In this document: positions 37,098-47,231 of the stretch, piece by piece
Numbering within the stretch: position 1 is the stretch's first letter
How the letters are laid out: each line of letters starts with the position of its first letter
NCBI RefSeq assembly: GCF_020991005.1
Contig: NZ_JAJLLW010000011.1
Coordinates: 1 to 64,000, forward strand
Direction: 5' to 3'
Length of the DNA stretch: 64,000 nt
Source of the DNA: Halomonas sp. CUBES01
Lineage (GTDB): Bacteria; Pseudomonadota; Gammaproteobacteria; Pseudomonadales; Halomonadaceae
The notes under the pieces: generated by a model
What the model was told of the DNA's origin: nothing
The model's database searches: none
Seen by the model: only the letters and a program-made list of their open reading frames with translations
Translations under genes and position numbers: made by a program

Positions 37098-37599
37098 GCT
37101 GCCGCCCCGTGATGGGCTGTGGATCGAAATTGCTACGCAGACGCAGCAGCTGCGCGCCTGGGAAGGCGACACCTGCCGTTATCAGTGTGATGTATCGACG
37201 GGACGCGCCGGGGTGGGCAACCAGGAAAACAGCGGCAAGACGCCCCTGGGATGGCACTATATTCGCGCCGCGATTGGCCGGGAGGCGCCTGAAAATGCGG
37301 TGTTCAAGGGCCGTCGCTGGACAGGCGAAGTGTTCACCCCTGAACTGGGCAAGGCGTTTCCCGAACGCGACTGGATCCTGACACGTATTTTGTGGCTCTG
37401 CGGGCTGGAGCCAGGGGTCAATCGTGCGGGGCAGGTGGACTCGCAGCGCCGCTATATTTACCTACACGGTACGCCGCCAGATCAGCCCATGGGCCAGCCA
37501 GCGTCGCATGGCTGCGTGCGGCTGCGTAATGTGGATCTGCTGTGGCTTTTCGAGCATGCCTTGCCGGGAACGCCTGTCTGGCTACACGACGGACGTTGA
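37075..37599 (+). CDS. YkuD-domain protein without signal peptide (likely cytoplasmic L,D-carboxypeptidase)
   Basis: The 174-residue protein is a bare YkuD (L,D-transpeptidase) catalytic domain: GVGNQENSGKTPLGWH, YLHGTPPDQPMGQP (His131), and ASHGCVRLRN with catalytic Cys147 and Arg149. Nothing resembling a signal peptide or membrane anchor precedes it, unlike periplasmic L,D-transpeptidases. Signal-less YkuD proteins such as ElsL of Acinetobacter and LdcV of Vibrio trim murein tetrapeptides in the cytoplasm. The downstream neighbour nagZ is also a cytoplasmic murein-recycling enzyme. A recycling carboxypeptidase role is therefore inferred. The start overlaps the end of psrA by 23 bp, with GGAG upstream. 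Confidence 0.82.
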   Translation: MQTPSLTELPPRDGLWIEIATQTQQLRAWEGDTCRYQCDVSTGRAGVGNQENSGKTPLGWHYIRAAIGREAPENAVFKGRRWTGEVFTPELGKAFPERDWILTRILWLCGLEPGVNRAGQVDSQRRYIYLHGTPPDQPMGQPASHGCVRLRNVDLLWLFEHALPGTPVWLHDGR

Positions 37600-37611
37600 T
37601 CGTTGGACTCT

Positions 37612-37645
37612 CGCTAATGTTCGTCTAGAATTAGCGCCTTTTTTT
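37612..37645 (+). terminator. Probable terminator between ykuD gene and nagZ
   Basis: Stem CGCTAAT/ATTAGCG with an 11-nt loop, followed after CC by seven T residues. The stem is modest, so partial read-through into nagZ, whose ATG is 12 bp further, is likely. Confidence 0.6.
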
Positions 37646-37657
37646 GGATACCCCGCT

Positions 37658-38683
37658 ATGACACAACCCTTGGGCTCGGTCATGTTGGACCTTGAAGGGA
37701 CTTCCTTGACCGCTGCAGAGCGCCAGATGCTGGCATCGCCTGCGGTCGGCGGCGTTATTCTTTTTGCGCGCAATGTGGAGGATGCCTACCAGATACGTCG
37801 CTTATGCAACGAGGTGCGTCAGCAGCGCCCCGACTTACTGCTGGCGGTGGATCAGGAGGGCGGGCGGGTTCAGCGTATCAAGCAGGGCTTGACGCGACTG
37901 CCCGCCATGGCGCGGCTGGGGGAGTACTATCAGCGGGATCGCGCAGCCGGTCTGGCGCTTGCCCAGGATGCGGGCTGGCTGCTGGGCATGGAAATGGCCG
38001 CCTGCGGGCTGGATATCAGCTTTGCTCCCGTGCTCGATATCGATAGCGGGTTATCCAGCGTGATTGGCGACCGCAGTTTCGGTGCCGACCCCACTCAGGT
38101 AACCGAGCTGGGTGGTGCCCTGATCACCGGGCTCCACGAGGCCGGCATGGCGGCGATCGGCAAGCACTTTCCCGGCCATGGCGGTGTCGCGGCGGACTCC
38201 CACCTGGCCCTCCCAGTGGACGAGCGCGCCTTCGAGGCCCTGAAACGCCACGATCTAGTGCCCTTCAGCACCCTGGCCAAGCAACTGGATGGCATCATGC
38301 CGGCGCATATCGTGTACTCGGCCTTTGATGCCCGCCCGGCTGGCTTTTCGCCCAGCTGGCTTGGCATGCTGCGTCAGTCGCTGGGCTTCAAGGGCTGCAT
38401 TTTCTCGGATGACTTGAGCATGGCCGGCGCCCATGCGGCAGGCGGGCCGCGTGAACGAGCGGCGGCCGCGCTGGGGGCAGGCTGTGACATGTTGCTGGTG
38501 TGCAACGACCGCGACGCCGCGCTCGAGGTGGTGGCCGCTACGCCGGCGTCGGTGTCTTCACGGCCGGGCAAGCTGCGCTACAAGCGCGCCCGGCCCGACC
38601 TGGATGCGCTGCCCGCGCTTAGCCGCTGGCGGCGCACCCATGCACAGCTTGAAGCAATGGCCTGTCAGTCATCCGCTACGTAA
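37658..38683 (+). CDS. nagZ: Beta-N-acetylhexosaminidase NagZ
   Basis: NagZ removes GlcNAc from anhydro-muropeptides in the cytoplasm during cell-wall recycling, producing the signals sensed by AmpR-type regulators. The 341-residue family 3 glycosidase shows LAVDQEGGRVQR, FAPVLDID, the loop KHFPGHGGVAADSH carrying the catalytic His/Asp pair, and the nucleophile Asp in IFSDDLSMAGA. Start 37658 is by homology; an in-frame open stretch upstream overlaps the ykuD gene. No signal peptide is seen, as expected. Confidence 0.95.
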   Translation: MTQPLGSVMLDLEGTSLTAAERQMLASPAVGGVILFARNVEDAYQIRRLCNEVRQQRPDLLLAVDQEGGRVQRIKQGLTRLPAMARLGEYYQRDRAAGLALAQDAGWLLGMEMAACGLDISFAPVLDIDSGLSSVIGDRSFGADPTQVTELGGALITGLHEAGMAAIGKHFPGHGGVAADSHLALPVDERAFEALKRHDLVPFSTLAKQLDGIMPAHIVYSAFDARPAGFSPSWLGMLRQSLGFKGCIFSDDLSMAGAHAAGGPRERAAAALGAGCDMLLVCNDRDAALEVVAATPASVSSRPGKLRYKRARPDLDALPALSRWRRTHAQLEAMACQSSAT

Positions 38684-38715
38684 CGACCGTCTTTACTCAG
38701 CAGGTTGGAAATTTA

Positions 38716-39294
38716 ATGGCAACGTTAGATAAGGAAGCGCTCGCGTCACTGGATTCAATGCGCGAAGTAATGGATAACGCCGACTGCTTGATTACTCAGC
38801 AGGAAGTAGAGCAGGCGCTGGATCGGATGGCCGAGCAGATCAGTGACGATCTGGGCGATAAGCTGCCGGTCTTCTATTGCGTCATGAATGGCGGTCTGAT
38901 CACCACGGGGCACCTGCTGACCCGGCTTGGGTTCCCCCTGGAAGTCGATTACCTGCATGCCACACGTTATCGTAACGAGACCCGCGGCGGCGAGCTCTTC
39001 TGGCGGGTATCGCCGGAAATTCCCATGGCGGGGCGGCACGTTGTCATCGTCGACGACATTCTGGACGAAGGCACCACCCTGGCGGCGATTCTCAACTACT
39101 GTCGTGAAGCGCAAGCCGCCAGTATTACCACTGCCGTACTGGTCGACAAGCGCCACGACCGCAAGGCGGTACCGGGCTTGAAAGCGGACTACTGCAGCCT
39201 GGAAGTGGCCGACCGCTATGTGTTCGGCTTCGGGATGGATTACAAGGGCTACTGGCGCAATGCCCCGGGAATTTTTGCGCCCCAGGGCATGTAG
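38716..39294 (+). CDS. hpt: Hypoxanthine-guanine phosphoribosyltransferase
   Basis: The 192-residue PRTase salvages hypoxanthine and guanine. It has the N-terminal LPVFYCVMNGGLITTGHLL segment, the LHATRYRNETRGGE flexible loop, and the PRPP motif VVIVDDILDEGTTLAAI; the acidic pair and D-E-G-T are typical of HGPRTs. It follows nagZ by 32 bp, the same order as in pseudomonads. With gpt and apt elsewhere in the window, purine salvage is redundant. Specificity between hypoxanthine and guanine cannot be read off. Confidence 0.9.
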   Translation: MATLDKEALASLDSMREVMDNADCLITQQEVEQALDRMAEQISDDLGDKLPVFYCVMNGGLITTGHLLTRLGFPLEVDYLHATRYRNETRGGELFWRVSPEIPMAGRHVVIVDDILDEGTTLAAILNYCREAQAASITTAVLVDKRHDRKAVPGLKADYCSLEVADRYVFGFGMDYKGYWRNAPGIFAPQGM

Positions 39295-39310
39295 TTCGCG
39301 GCGTGCGGTG

Positions 39311-40144
39311 TCAGCGCGGCGAAAAGCGCCGCGCGAGGCCGGTTTCGGCAATCATGCGGGTTGATATCTCTTCCACCGAAAAGCGGGTGGCATCTATGTA
39401 GGGCACGTGCAGTCGCCGATACATGGCTTCTGCCTGTTCTATTTCCCGCATGCACTGATCCATCGAGCTGTAGCGACTGTTGGGGCGGCGTTCGTTGCGA
39501 ATCGCCGCCAGCCGCCGTGCGTCTATCGTCAGCCCGAACAGCTTGTGCCGATGGGGCGCGAGCGCTTTTGGCAGTTTCAGCATGCCGTCCTCATCCAGGT
39601 CATCTTCCGTCAGCGGGTAGTTGGCGGCGCGGATACCGAACTGGAGGGCCAGGTAGAGCGACGTGGGGGTTTTGCCGCAGCGCGACACGCCGACCAGAAT
39701 GATATCGGCTTTATCATACTGGTGGGTGCGCGCGCCGTCGTCGTTATCCAGCGCGAAGTGCACCGAATGAATCCGGTCCATGTAGACATCGTCGCTACCG
39801 ATTGAGTGTGTCCGCCCCACGCTGTAGGAGGAGTGGGTGGCAAGCTCATGCTCGAGGGGTTCAAGAAACGTCGAGAAGATGTCTACCTTGAAGCCGGCGG
39901 CCTCGCGAATCACGTCGCGGATCTGCTGGTCGACGATGGTGTCGATAATGATCGGTTGCTGGCCGTCTCGCACTGCCGTGGCGTCGATGATCTCGGCCAG
40001 GGCCCGGGCTTTTTCCACGGTGTCGATATACGGCTTGGTCTGCATGTTGATCTCGACGTCGCTGAACTGGGCCAAGAGGCTTCTACCCAGGCTTTCCGCG
40101 GTAATCCCTGTGCCATCCGATATGAAAAAGGCCGTGCGCTGCAT
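39311..40144 (-). CDS. ppsR: PEP synthase regulatory protein PpsR
   Basis: PpsR is a bifunctional ADP-dependent kinase and phosphorylase that switches PEP synthase off and on by modifying a threonine near its catalytic histidine. The 277-residue DUF299 protein shows [16 protein letters not shown], the P-loop [18 protein letters not shown], and the [12 protein letters not shown] stretch. GAGGAG precedes the ATG. It is divergent from ppsA, its target, with 228 bp between the starts. Confidence 0.95.
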   Translation of the reverse strand: MQRTAFFISDGTGITAESLGRSLLAQFSDVEINMQTKPYIDTVEKARALAEIIDATAVRDGQQPIIIDTIVDQQIRDVIREAAGFKVDIFSTFLEPLEHELATHSSYSVGRTHSIGSDDVYMDRIHSVHFALDNDDGARTHQYDKADIILVGVSRCGKTPTSLYLALQFGIRAANYPLTEDDLDEDGMLKLPKALAPHRHKLFGLTIDARRLAAIRNERRPNSRYSSMDQCMREIEQAEAMYRRLHVPYIDATRFSVEEISTRMIAETGLARRFSPR

Positions 40145-40372
40145 GCTGATGTGCTCCTCGAAATGATGTGCTTATTGTGTGCCGGGACGCCGCTGGGCAC
40201 AACGATGCCGATCGTCTGACTACAGCAAACGTTCAAAACCCCCACCTGTTGTAAAAATCCTCCACTCCCTTCGCTGTTAGACCAATGGCGAATACCCCGG
40301 GGTGGTGCTAGGGTGAGCGCATTCATCTTCAGCGGCCGCAATAGCCGCTGGCCTATTGAGCTAGGGGGTTGC

Positions 40373-42745
40373 GTGAACGATTACATTCTATGGTTCGATC
40401 AACTGGGCATGGCCGACGTCGAACGTGTGGGTGGCAAAAACGCCTCACTGGGCGAAATGATCTCCAATTTAGCCGGGGCAGGGGTGACCGTTCCCGGCGG
40501 GTTTGCCACCACGGCCCATGCCTACCGCGAATTTCTTGCCCACAAAGGGCTCAACGAACGTATCAACGAGACCCTGGTACGGTTGGACGTGGATGATGTC
40601 AAGGCGCTGGCCGAAGCCGGCAAAATGATTCGCCAATGGGTCATCGACACGCCGTTGCCGCCCACCTTTGAAAGCGAACTGCGCACCGCCTACGAAACGC
40701 TGCAGCAACGCCACCCGGCCCTCAAGGTGGCGGTGCGTAGCTCGGCGACCGCCGAAGACCTGCCCGACGCCTCTTTTGCCGGCCAGCAGGAAACCTTCCT
40801 GAATATCGACGGGTTCGATAACATCAAGCGCGCGGTTCACGAGGTCTTCGCTTCATTGTTCAACGACCGGGCGATCTCTTACCGCGTCCACCGGGGTTAC
40901 GCCCATGAAAATGTCGCGCTCTCCGCAGGCGTGCAGAAAATGGTGCGGTCGGAAACCGGTGCCTCGGGTGTCATGTTCACCCTGGATACCGAATCAGGCT
41001 TCCGCGATGCAGTGTTTGTGACCGCGTCCTGGGGGCTGGGCGAAACCGTCGTTCAGGGGGCGGTCAACCCGGACGAGTTCTACGTGCACAAGCCCACGCT
41101 GGCCGCGGGACGCCCGGCGGTGCTGCGCCGCAACCTCGGCTCCAAGCTGATCAAGATGGTTTATGGCGAGGACGCCAGCGCCGGTAAATCCGTTGAAACC
41201 ATCGACGTGCCGCTTCAGGATCGTGGTCGTTTCTGCCTCAACGATGCGCAGGTCATGTCGCTGGCCCGCCAGGCGGTGACGATCGAACAACATTACCAGC
41301 GCCCCATGGATATCGAATGGGCGCTGGACGGCGACGATGGCGAGCTGTATATCGTTCAGGCGCGGCCCGAAACGGTCGTTTCCCAGCAGGAAGGCGGCAA
41401 GCTGGAGCGCTTCCAACTGAGGGAGAAAGGTCGCACGCTGGTGACCGGCCGTGCGATAGGCCAGCGTATCGGCAGCGGCACCGCCAAGATTGTCATGAGC
41501 CCCGACGACATGGACAAGATCCATGATGGCGATGTGCTGGTGACCGACATGACCGACCCCGACTGGGAGCCGATCATGAAGCGCGCCTCGGCGATCGTCA
41601 CCAACCGCGGCGGCAGGACCTGCCATGCGGCGATCATTGCCCGCGAGCTGGGTATCCCGGCGGTGGTCGGCTGTGGCGATGCTACCACGCGCTTGGTCGA
41701 AGGCAGCGACGTGACGGTTTCCTGCGCCGAAGGCGACACGGGAAATGTGTATGAAGGGCTGCTGGACTTCGACTGCAAGGTCTCCAACGTCGATACCATG
41801 CCCGAGATCCCCTTCAAGATCATGATGAACGTGGGTAACCCCGATCGTGCCTTCGGCTTTGCCAGCCTTCCGCATGCCGGGGTGGGGCTTGCGCGGCTGG
41901 AATTCATCATCAACCGCATGATCGGGGTGCATCCCAAGGCCCTGATCGAGTACGACACCCTGCCGTCCGATCTTCAACAGGTGATCGACATGCGCACTGC
42001 CGGCTATGCCGATCCGGTCAGTTTCTATGTCGATAAGCTGGTCGAAGGGATCTCGACCTTGGCTGCCGCCTATTACCCCGAGCGGGTCATCGTGCGGCTG
42101 TCCGACTTCAAGTCCAACGAATACGAAAACCTGATTGGCGGCAAACTGTACGAGCCCGGCGAAGAAAACCCCATGCTCGGTTTCCGTGGCGCGTCGCGCT
42201 ACGTGTCGGAGGCGTTCCGCCCCTGCTTTGAGCTCGAGTGTCGAGCGCTCAAGCGCGTGCGCGATGAAATGGGCCTCGATAACGTCGAGATCATGGTGCC
42301 CTTCGTGCGCACCACCGAGGAAGCCCGCGAGGTGGTCGAGCTGCTGGCCACCAACGGGCTCAAGCGTGGCGACAAGGGGCTCAAGGTCATCATGATGTGC
42401 GAGCTGCCCGCCAATGCGCTGCTCGCCGACGAATTCCTCGAGCACTTCGACGGCTTCTCGATCGGCTCCAATGACTTGACCCAGCTGACCCTGGGGCTCG
42501 ACCGCGACTCGGGTATCGTGGCGCACCTGTTTGACGAACGCAACGAGGCGGTCAAGAAGCTGCTGTCGATGGCCATCAAGGCCTGCAAGGCCCAGGGTAA
42601 ATACGTGGGCATATGCGGGCAGGGACCCTCGGATCACCCTGACCTGGCGAAATGGCTGATGGAGCAGGGCATCGACTCGGTGTCGCTCAACCCGGATGCC
42701 GTCCTGGAAACCTGGTTCATGCTGGCAGGCGAAACAATCGCCTAA
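40373..42745 (+). CDS. ppsA: Phosphoenolpyruvate synthase PpsA
   Basis: PpsA makes PEP from pyruvate and ATP for gluconeogenesis. The 790-residue protein (792 in E. coli) has the N-terminal ATP-grasp part ([32 protein letters not shown]), the phosphohistidine domain with His418 in [17 protein letters not shown], and a C-terminal PEP-binding barrel ending near [14 protein letters not shown] with the catalytic Cys. It starts at GTG 40373 with AGGGGG upstream, as length and homology demand. The thr-rich context of His418 is the expected PpsR target. Confidence 0.96.
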   Translation: MNDYILWFDQLGMADVERVGGKNASLGEMISNLAGAGVTVPGGFATTAHAYREFLAHKGLNERINETLVRLDVDDVKALAEAGKMIRQWVIDTPLPPTFESELRTAYETLQQRHPALKVAVRSSATAEDLPDASFAGQQETFLNIDGFDNIKRAVHEVFASLFNDRAISYRVHRGYAHENVALSAGVQKMVRSETGASGVMFTLDTESGFRDAVFVTASWGLGETVVQGAVNPDEFYVHKPTLAAGRPAVLRRNLGSKLIKMVYGEDASAGKSVETIDVPLQDRGRFCLNDAQVMSLARQAVTIEQHYQRPMDIEWALDGDDGELYIVQARPETVVSQQEGGKLERFQLREKGRTLVTGRAIGQRIGSGTAKIVMSPDDMDKIHDGDVLVTDMTDPDWEPIMKRASAIVTNRGGRTCHAAIIARELGIPAVVGCGDATTRLVEGSDVTVSCAEGDTGNVYEGLLDFDCKVSNVDTMPEIPFKIMMNVGNPDRAFGFASLPHAGVGLARLEFIINRMIGVHPKALIEYDTLPSDLQQVIDMRTAGYADPVSFYVDKLVEGISTLAAAYYPERVIVRLSDFKSNEYENLIGGKLYEPGEENPMLGFRGASRYVSEAFRPCFELECRALKRVRDEMGLDNVEIMVPFVRTTEEAREVVELLATNGLKRGDKGLKVIMMCELPANALLADEFLEHFDGFSIGSNDLTQLTLGLDRDSGIVAHLFDERNEAVKKLLSMAIKACKAQGKYVGICGQGPSDHPDLAKWLMEQGIDSVSLNPDAVLETWFMLAGETIA

Positions 42746-42768
42746 TAATAGCCAGCCGTCTTGTCATT

Positions 42769-42803
42769 AAGCGCCCGGCCATTGTGCCGGGTGCGCTGGT
42801 TTT
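42769..42803 (+). terminator. Probable terminator after ppsA
   Basis: Stem AGCGCCCGGC paired with GCCGGGTGCGCT (one bulge), followed by GGTTTTAT. The T-run is short. Confidence 0.6.
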
Positions 42804-42856
42804 ATAGGCTACCGGTCTGATGCGGTTGGATTGAACACAATGTCGGAGTCGGCGTG

Positions 42857-44647
42857 ATGCCCTCAAGAAAAATTGCCTGGTTACTGCCTGGCCTGTTGGT
42901 AGTGCCTTTTTATGCATGGGGCTTCGATTACGAAACGCCCGCCATCTCACCGGAGGACGGCTCGGGTTATGAGGAAAAGCCCGGCTGGGCAGCTGACGAA
43001 TTTGCCGTAGCGGCGGCCAATCCGCTGGCAACCGATGCGGGCTACCAGGTGTTAAAAGCGGGTGGCAATGCCATCGACGCCGCCATTGCCGTCCAGATGG
43101 TGCTGGGGCTGGTGGAGCCACAGTCCAGCGGGTTGGGCGGCGGGGCCTTTCTGCTCTATTACGATGGACATGATGTACTTGCCTACGATGGGCGTGAAAC
43201 CGCCCCGGCCGCCGTCGACGGTGATTTATTCATGGAGGATGGAGAGCCGCTGGCGTTTATGGAGGCGGTGACGAGCGGTCGGTCTGTCGGGGTGCCGGGC
43301 ACCGTTCGGCTGATGGAAAAAGCCCACGCCGCTCACGGCAGTTTACCTTGGGCAGCGCTGTTGACGCCGGCGATAACCCTGGCGGAAAAAGGGTTTGCGG
43401 TCAGCCCGCGCCTGCACACCAGCTTGGCCAATGACGAGGCGCTGCGCAATAACGACCTGGCGCGCGCCTTTTATTACGACGAGGAAGGTGACCCTATCGA
43501 GGTGGGAGAGACGCTCAACAACCCGGCCCTGGCGGCGGTATTGAAACGTATCGCCCGTAATGGAAGCGCTGCCTTCTATCAAGGCGGCATCGCCCAGGAT
43601 ATGGTCGAGCGGATAACCCAGCATCCCGAGCGCCCGGGTGAGATGGCGCTTGACGACCTCGAAACCTACGAGGCCATTCTGCGCGATCCCCTCTGCACTC
43701 CCTGGCAGCAGTGGGAGGTATGTGGTTTTCCTCCCCCTTCCTCCGGCCATCTTACGGTCATGCAGATCCTGGGCATGCTCGATCAGCAGCCCCTGCTTGA
43801 AGCGCCGCTGGATGACGGCGTCACCAGCAGTGGCTGGCTGCATCAATTTCTGGAAGCATCGCGGCTGGCCTTCGCCGATCGAAACTACTACATCGCCGAC
43901 CCGGATTTCGTCGACGCCCCCGGGGGAGATTGGTCGAGCATGCTGGCGCCGGACTACCTTGCCGAACGCAGCGCGCTGATTGGCCAGGAAAGCATGGGCA
44001 ACGGTGCGGAACACGGCCGCCCCGGTGAAATGCAGACAAGCTTTGCCGCCCAGCCGACCCAACCCGAGTATGGCACCAGCCATATCAGCATTGTGGATGC
44101 AGAAGGCCGCTCGGTGTCGATGACCACGACTATCGAACAGGCATTCGGCTCGCGCATCATGAGCGACGGCGGCACCGACCTGCCCGGCGGCTTTATGCTC
44201 AATAATGAACTCACCGATTTTGCCTTCCAGCCAGAGGAAGAAGGCGAGCCCGTGGCCAATCGCGTTGAGCCTGGAAAACGGCCGCGTTCCAGCATGAGCC
44301 CGACGCTGATTTTCGACAGGGAGAGTGGCGAGCTGTTGGGGAGCCTGGGCTCGCCTGGCGGGGCGGCGATCATCCATTACACGGCGCGCACGCTGGTGGC
44401 GCTTCGCGACTGGGGAATGAATGCGCAAACCGCCTTGAACCTGCCGCACGCGGTGACCCTGGGCGATCAGGTGTGGGTTGAGAAAGATCGTTTTCCGGAG
44501 GCCACTCTCGACGCCTTGCGCGAGCGCGGACATGAGATCAGCGAGCGAGCGCTGACCAGCGGGCTGCAGGCAATCATGCGCGACGAAGACGGTTCCTTGT
44601 TTGGCGGCGCTGATCCACGCCGTGAAGGCGTGGTAATGGGGGACTAG
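42857..44647 (+). CDS. ggt: Gamma-glutamyltranspeptidase precursor
   Basis: This periplasmic N-terminal-nucleophile hydrolase cleaves gamma-glutamyl bonds, as in glutathione. The 596-residue precursor has a signal peptide (MPSRKIAWLLPGLLVVPFYAWG). Conserved parts are GGNAIDAAIAVQMVLGLVEPQ with SSGLGGGAFLLYY, YDGRETAP, and the autoprocessing site YGTSHISIVD, where Thr407 becomes the new N-terminus. GSLGSPGGAAII lies later. ATG 42857 with GGAG 8 nt upstream is preferred to GTG 42854. The stop overlaps the convergent glpQ-like gene by 4 bp. Confidence 0.95.
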   Translation: MPSRKIAWLLPGLLVVPFYAWGFDYETPAISPEDGSGYEEKPGWAADEFAVAAANPLATDAGYQVLKAGGNAIDAAIAVQMVLGLVEPQSSGLGGGAFLLYYDGHDVLAYDGRETAPAAVDGDLFMEDGEPLAFMEAVTSGRSVGVPGTVRLMEKAHAAHGSLPWAALLTPAITLAEKGFAVSPRLHTSLANDEALRNNDLARAFYYDEEGDPIEVGETLNNPALAAVLKRIARNGSAAFYQGGIAQDMVERITQHPERPGEMALDDLETYEAILRDPLCTPWQQWEVCGFPPPSSGHLTVMQILGMLDQQPLLEAPLDDGVTSSGWLHQFLEASRLAFADRNYYIADPDFVDAPGGDWSSMLAPDYLAERSALIGQESMGNGAEHGRPGEMQTSFAAQPTQPEYGTSHISIVDAEGRSVSMTTTIEQAFGSRIMSDGGTDLPGGFMLNNELTDFAFQPEEEGEPVANRVEPGKRPRSSMSPTLIFDRESGELLGSLGSPGGAAIIHYTARTLVALRDWGMNAQTALNLPHAVTLGDQVWVEKDRFPEATLDALRERGHEISERALTSGLQAIMRDEDGSLFGGADPRREGVVMGD

Positions 44648-46527
44648 CGCCGTAGCCAGTTGCGCAGTTTGACCAGCATCAAGGCGCCGTCGCTCAGCGC
44701 TCGGCGGTCGTTACGCAGTTCGACCAAGTGCTCCGGGTAATCGGTGATGATCGCATCCACTCCCAAGTCGATCAGCGTGGACATGCGTTCTCGACGGTTG
44801 ACCGTCCAGGCATGCACCTCGTAGCCGTAGAGGCTGGCCAGACGTATTTCCTGGGCGGTGATGCGGTTATGGCGCAACCCAAGCGCATCGAATGCGCTGC
44901 GATCCAGGGTGCCGGGCAGGATGAGTTGTGCAATGAGGGTTACCTTCAGATCCGGCGCCTGTTCCTTGATGAACGGCACCAGGCCAGGCGACATGGTGGC
45001 AATGCGCATGGTGTGCATGGCATTTGGGTAGCCACACCGTATGTAGGCGTCGACCGGGTTGTCGATTTCCGTCCAGCACCGGTAACGCGTGTCGGTCTCC
45101 TGGCGCAGCGCATCAATGACGGCCTCGCCGAGGGCCTGCCTCTGACCGGGCAAGGGTTTGATCTCGATCATCAGGTCGGCGCGCCCGCGCACCAGGTCGA
45201 GTGCGTCATCGAGGCCGGGAATGGATGCTCCCCGGTAGGCGTCGCCGAACCAGCTGCCCACGTCATAACGTTCCAGTTCTTCTCGTGTCAGGTCGCCGAA
45301 TTCCTCTCGATCGCCAGTAAGACGTGCCATATTACGGTCATGGTAGAGCATGACCTGCTGGTCGGCCGTCAGGCGGACGTCGATTTCAATGGCGTCGGCG
45401 CCCTCCACGATGGCGAGATCCAACGCGGCCAGGGTGTTTTCCGGCGCCGCCATGGAGCTGCCCCGATGCGCAATGATGGCAACATCGTCGCGAATCTCGA
45501 AGCTGGTCAGGATCCACCAGGCCTGAAGGGCCGCAAACGCCAGCACGCCGAGCTCGACGGCCCAGGCAAAGCGCCCAGGATGGGCGTCCTCAGGCGGTGC
45601 GGGGCGCGCTTCGCGATGCGCCAGCTGCAGATACAGACAGGCGGACAGCAGCGCGTTGGCGGCGATACCCACGAAGGTGATCGCCAGGGTGATCAGGACA
45701 TACCCGGTCAAGTAGCCAAGCATGGCGGGTACCAGCACGGCCGTGTGCTCGGGTAGCCACCACAATAGCGGTGTGAACAGGCGGTCGAAGAGCAGGGTGG
45801 TCGCCAGTGGCAGCACGATGATGAGCGTCAGCACCAGTATCACGGCAATGCCAATCGAGCGGTGCCAGCCCCGAGTCAGCACGACGCTGCGGCGAAGCGC
45901 CTGTATTGGCGAGCATTGCTCCAGCGCCACTAGCGGAAGGGCCAGCAGCCAGCGCAGATACAGCCTGGCGGACAGGGTCATCCACAGCAATAACAGCGGT
46001 ATGGCGCAGGCGAGGAAATACCACAGTGACGCGGGCTTGACGCGCTGCAGGTAATACGGATCGATGCCGCTCAGCCAGACGTCATAAAGCCATGTCAGCG
46101 CCACCATAAAAGGGGCCATGAGTATCAGGTGGCTGCCGACCTGTAACACCACCAAGCCGACGAGGGCAGGCAGGCGGCGACTGCTCAGCCAGAGGGCGTC
46201 GAAGGCGAGGCGATAGTGGTTGTCCCGGGGGCGAATCGCGACCTGGAGCATGCCGGCTTGCTGCCAGTAGATCACGGTAAAGAACAGACCGATCCCCACC
46301 AGCATGCCCACCAGTCCCAGAGGACTGAATATCAGGCTTGCGAGCTCGTTGTTGGTAACGACACTGCGCTGCAGCTGTGCCAGCAACGTGCGCATTACCC
46401 AGGCAATGGCGGGCAATAACAGCGCAGAAGCCAACAGGGTAAAGAAGAGATGAAAGGCAATAAGCGGACGCAGATGATCGCGTAGCGTGCGAGCAAGTGC
46501 ATAGCCTAACTGGGTCAGCGGCTGCAT
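44644..46527 (-). CDS. Membrane-anchored glycerophosphodiester phosphodiesterase
   Basis: The 627-residue protein has an N-terminal membrane domain of about six to eight helices (residues 1-340, GPDPase membrane-domain type) and a C-terminal GDPD barrel. The barrel shows the catalytic AHRGSSMAAPENTLAAL, EIDVRLTADQQVMLYHDR, and EIKPLPGQ; the final VHAWTVNRRERMSTLIDLGV and IITDYPE are also typical. It should hydrolyse deacylated phospholipids at the membrane. Starts at GTG 46533 or ATG 46527 are possible and neither has a good ribosome-binding site. Confidence 0.9.
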   Translation of the reverse strand: MQPLTQLGYALARTLRDHLRPLIAFHLFFTLLASALLLPAIAWVMRTLLAQLQRSVVTNNELASLIFSPLGLVGMLVGIGLFFTVIYWQQAGMLQVAIRPRDNHYRLAFDALWLSSRRLPALVGLVVLQVGSHLILMAPFMVALTWLYDVWLSGIDPYYLQRVKPASLWYFLACAIPLLLLWMTLSARLYLRWLLALPLVALEQCSPIQALRRSVVLTRGWHRSIGIAVILVLTLIIVLPLATTLLFDRLFTPLLWWLPEHTAVLVPAMLGYLTGYVLITLAITFVGIAANALLSACLYLQLAHREARPAPPEDAHPGRFAWAVELGVLAFAALQAWWILTSFEIRDDVAIIAHRGSSMAAPENTLAALDLAIVEGADAIEIDVRLTADQQVMLYHDRNMARLTGDREEFGDLTREELERYDVGSWFGDAYRGASIPGLDDALDLVRGRADLMIEIKPLPGQRQALGEAVIDALRQETDTRYRCWTEIDNPVDAYIRCGYPNAMHTMRIATMSPGLVPFIKEQAPDLKVTLIAQLILPGTLDRSAFDALGLRHNRITAQEIRLASLYGYEVHAWTVNRRERMSTLIDLGVDAIITDYPEHLVELRNDRRALSDGALMLVKLRNWLRR

Positions 46528-46596
46528 GGTCACAATAACGTCAGAGCATGAAGAATCAGAGTGGCAGCAACCGCCACCCCTGGCAAGCGGGCCATA

Positions 46597-47088
46597 TCAG
46601 CGCTGATCAAGCGCTAGTTCATGGTCGGCAATCAGGATGCCGTTATTGTCGGCGTACAGCCAGTCGTCGGGGGAGATGGTCACGCCCGCAAAGCTGAGGG
46701 TGATATCGCGTTGTCCCTCACCGCGTTTTTCGCTTTTCCGCGGATGACTGCCCAGTGCCTGAACCCCAAGGGGAAGCGTGGCAAGGACATCGACATCGCG
46801 CACGCATCCGTACATGACAATACCGGCCCAGCCATTCTCGACCGCCTGCTCGGCCAGCATGTCGCCGAGCATGGCGCAGCGCGGCGAGCCGCCCGCATCG
46901 ACCACCAGGACGGCGCCATTACCCGCTTCGGCAACGGCCTGCTTGACAAGCGAATTGTCTTCAAAGCACTTGATCGTTCGAGCGGCGCCGTGGAAGGCAT
47001 CCATACCGCCAAAGTTGGCGAATAGAGGCTCGACGACCTGAACGCCCGGAAAGGCATCGCAGATATCGGGGGTGATAATTGTCGGCAT
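46597..47088 (-). CDS. rraA: RraA family protein (RNase E inhibitor / HMG aldolase fold)
   Basis: The 163-residue protein has the length of gammaproteobacterial RraA, a trimeric inhibitor of RNase E. It shows [56 protein letters not shown] and the late [13 protein letters not shown]. The same fold includes 4-hydroxy-4-methyl-2-oxoglutarate aldolases, and [20 protein letters not shown] also holds their metal and substrate residues, so an aldolase activity is possible. AAGGAG 7 nt upstream sets the start at 47088. The acnB terminator ends only about 30 bp upstream, leaving little promoter room. Confidence 0.88.
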   Translation of the reverse strand: MPTIITPDICDAFPGVQVVEPLFANFGGMDAFHGAARTIKCFEDNSLVKQAVAEAGNGAVLVVDAGGSPRCAMLGDMLAEQAVENGWAGIVMYGCVRDVDVLATLPLGVQALGSHPRKSEKRGEGQRDITLSFAGVTISPDDWLYADNNGILIADHELALDQR

Positions 47089-47118
47089 AGCATACTCCTT
47101 AACGTGGTCATCCATGGC

Positions 47119-47160
47119 TAAAAAAACGCCCCGCCCCTGTAGGACAGAGGCGGGGCGTTC
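47119..47160 (-). terminator. Rho-independent terminator after acnB
   Basis: Minus-strand stem AACGCCCCGCC/GGCGGGGCGTT with an interior bulge, followed by seven T residues. Confidence 0.92.
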
Positions 47161-47231
47161 GTTCATCGACTCAAAAGAGCAGCGCTCCTTTGCGATGGTG
47201 CGAGCATCGGCGATGGAGCGGTAGCAGAAGC

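Noticed and set aside
39313..39333. GCGCGGCG/CGCCGCGC hairpin as a terminator between hpt and ppsR
   Set aside because: It lies inside the last codons of ppsR and has no T-run on either strand.
40994..42637. 547-codon open frame on the minus strand inside ppsA
   Set aside because: It lies wholly antisense to ppsA, has no family motifs and no ribosome-binding site. Long antisense frames are expected in GC-rich coding DNA.
43343..44533. 396-codon open frame antisense to ggt
   Set aside because: It is a shadow of ggt with His/Arg-rich composition and no recognisable domain.
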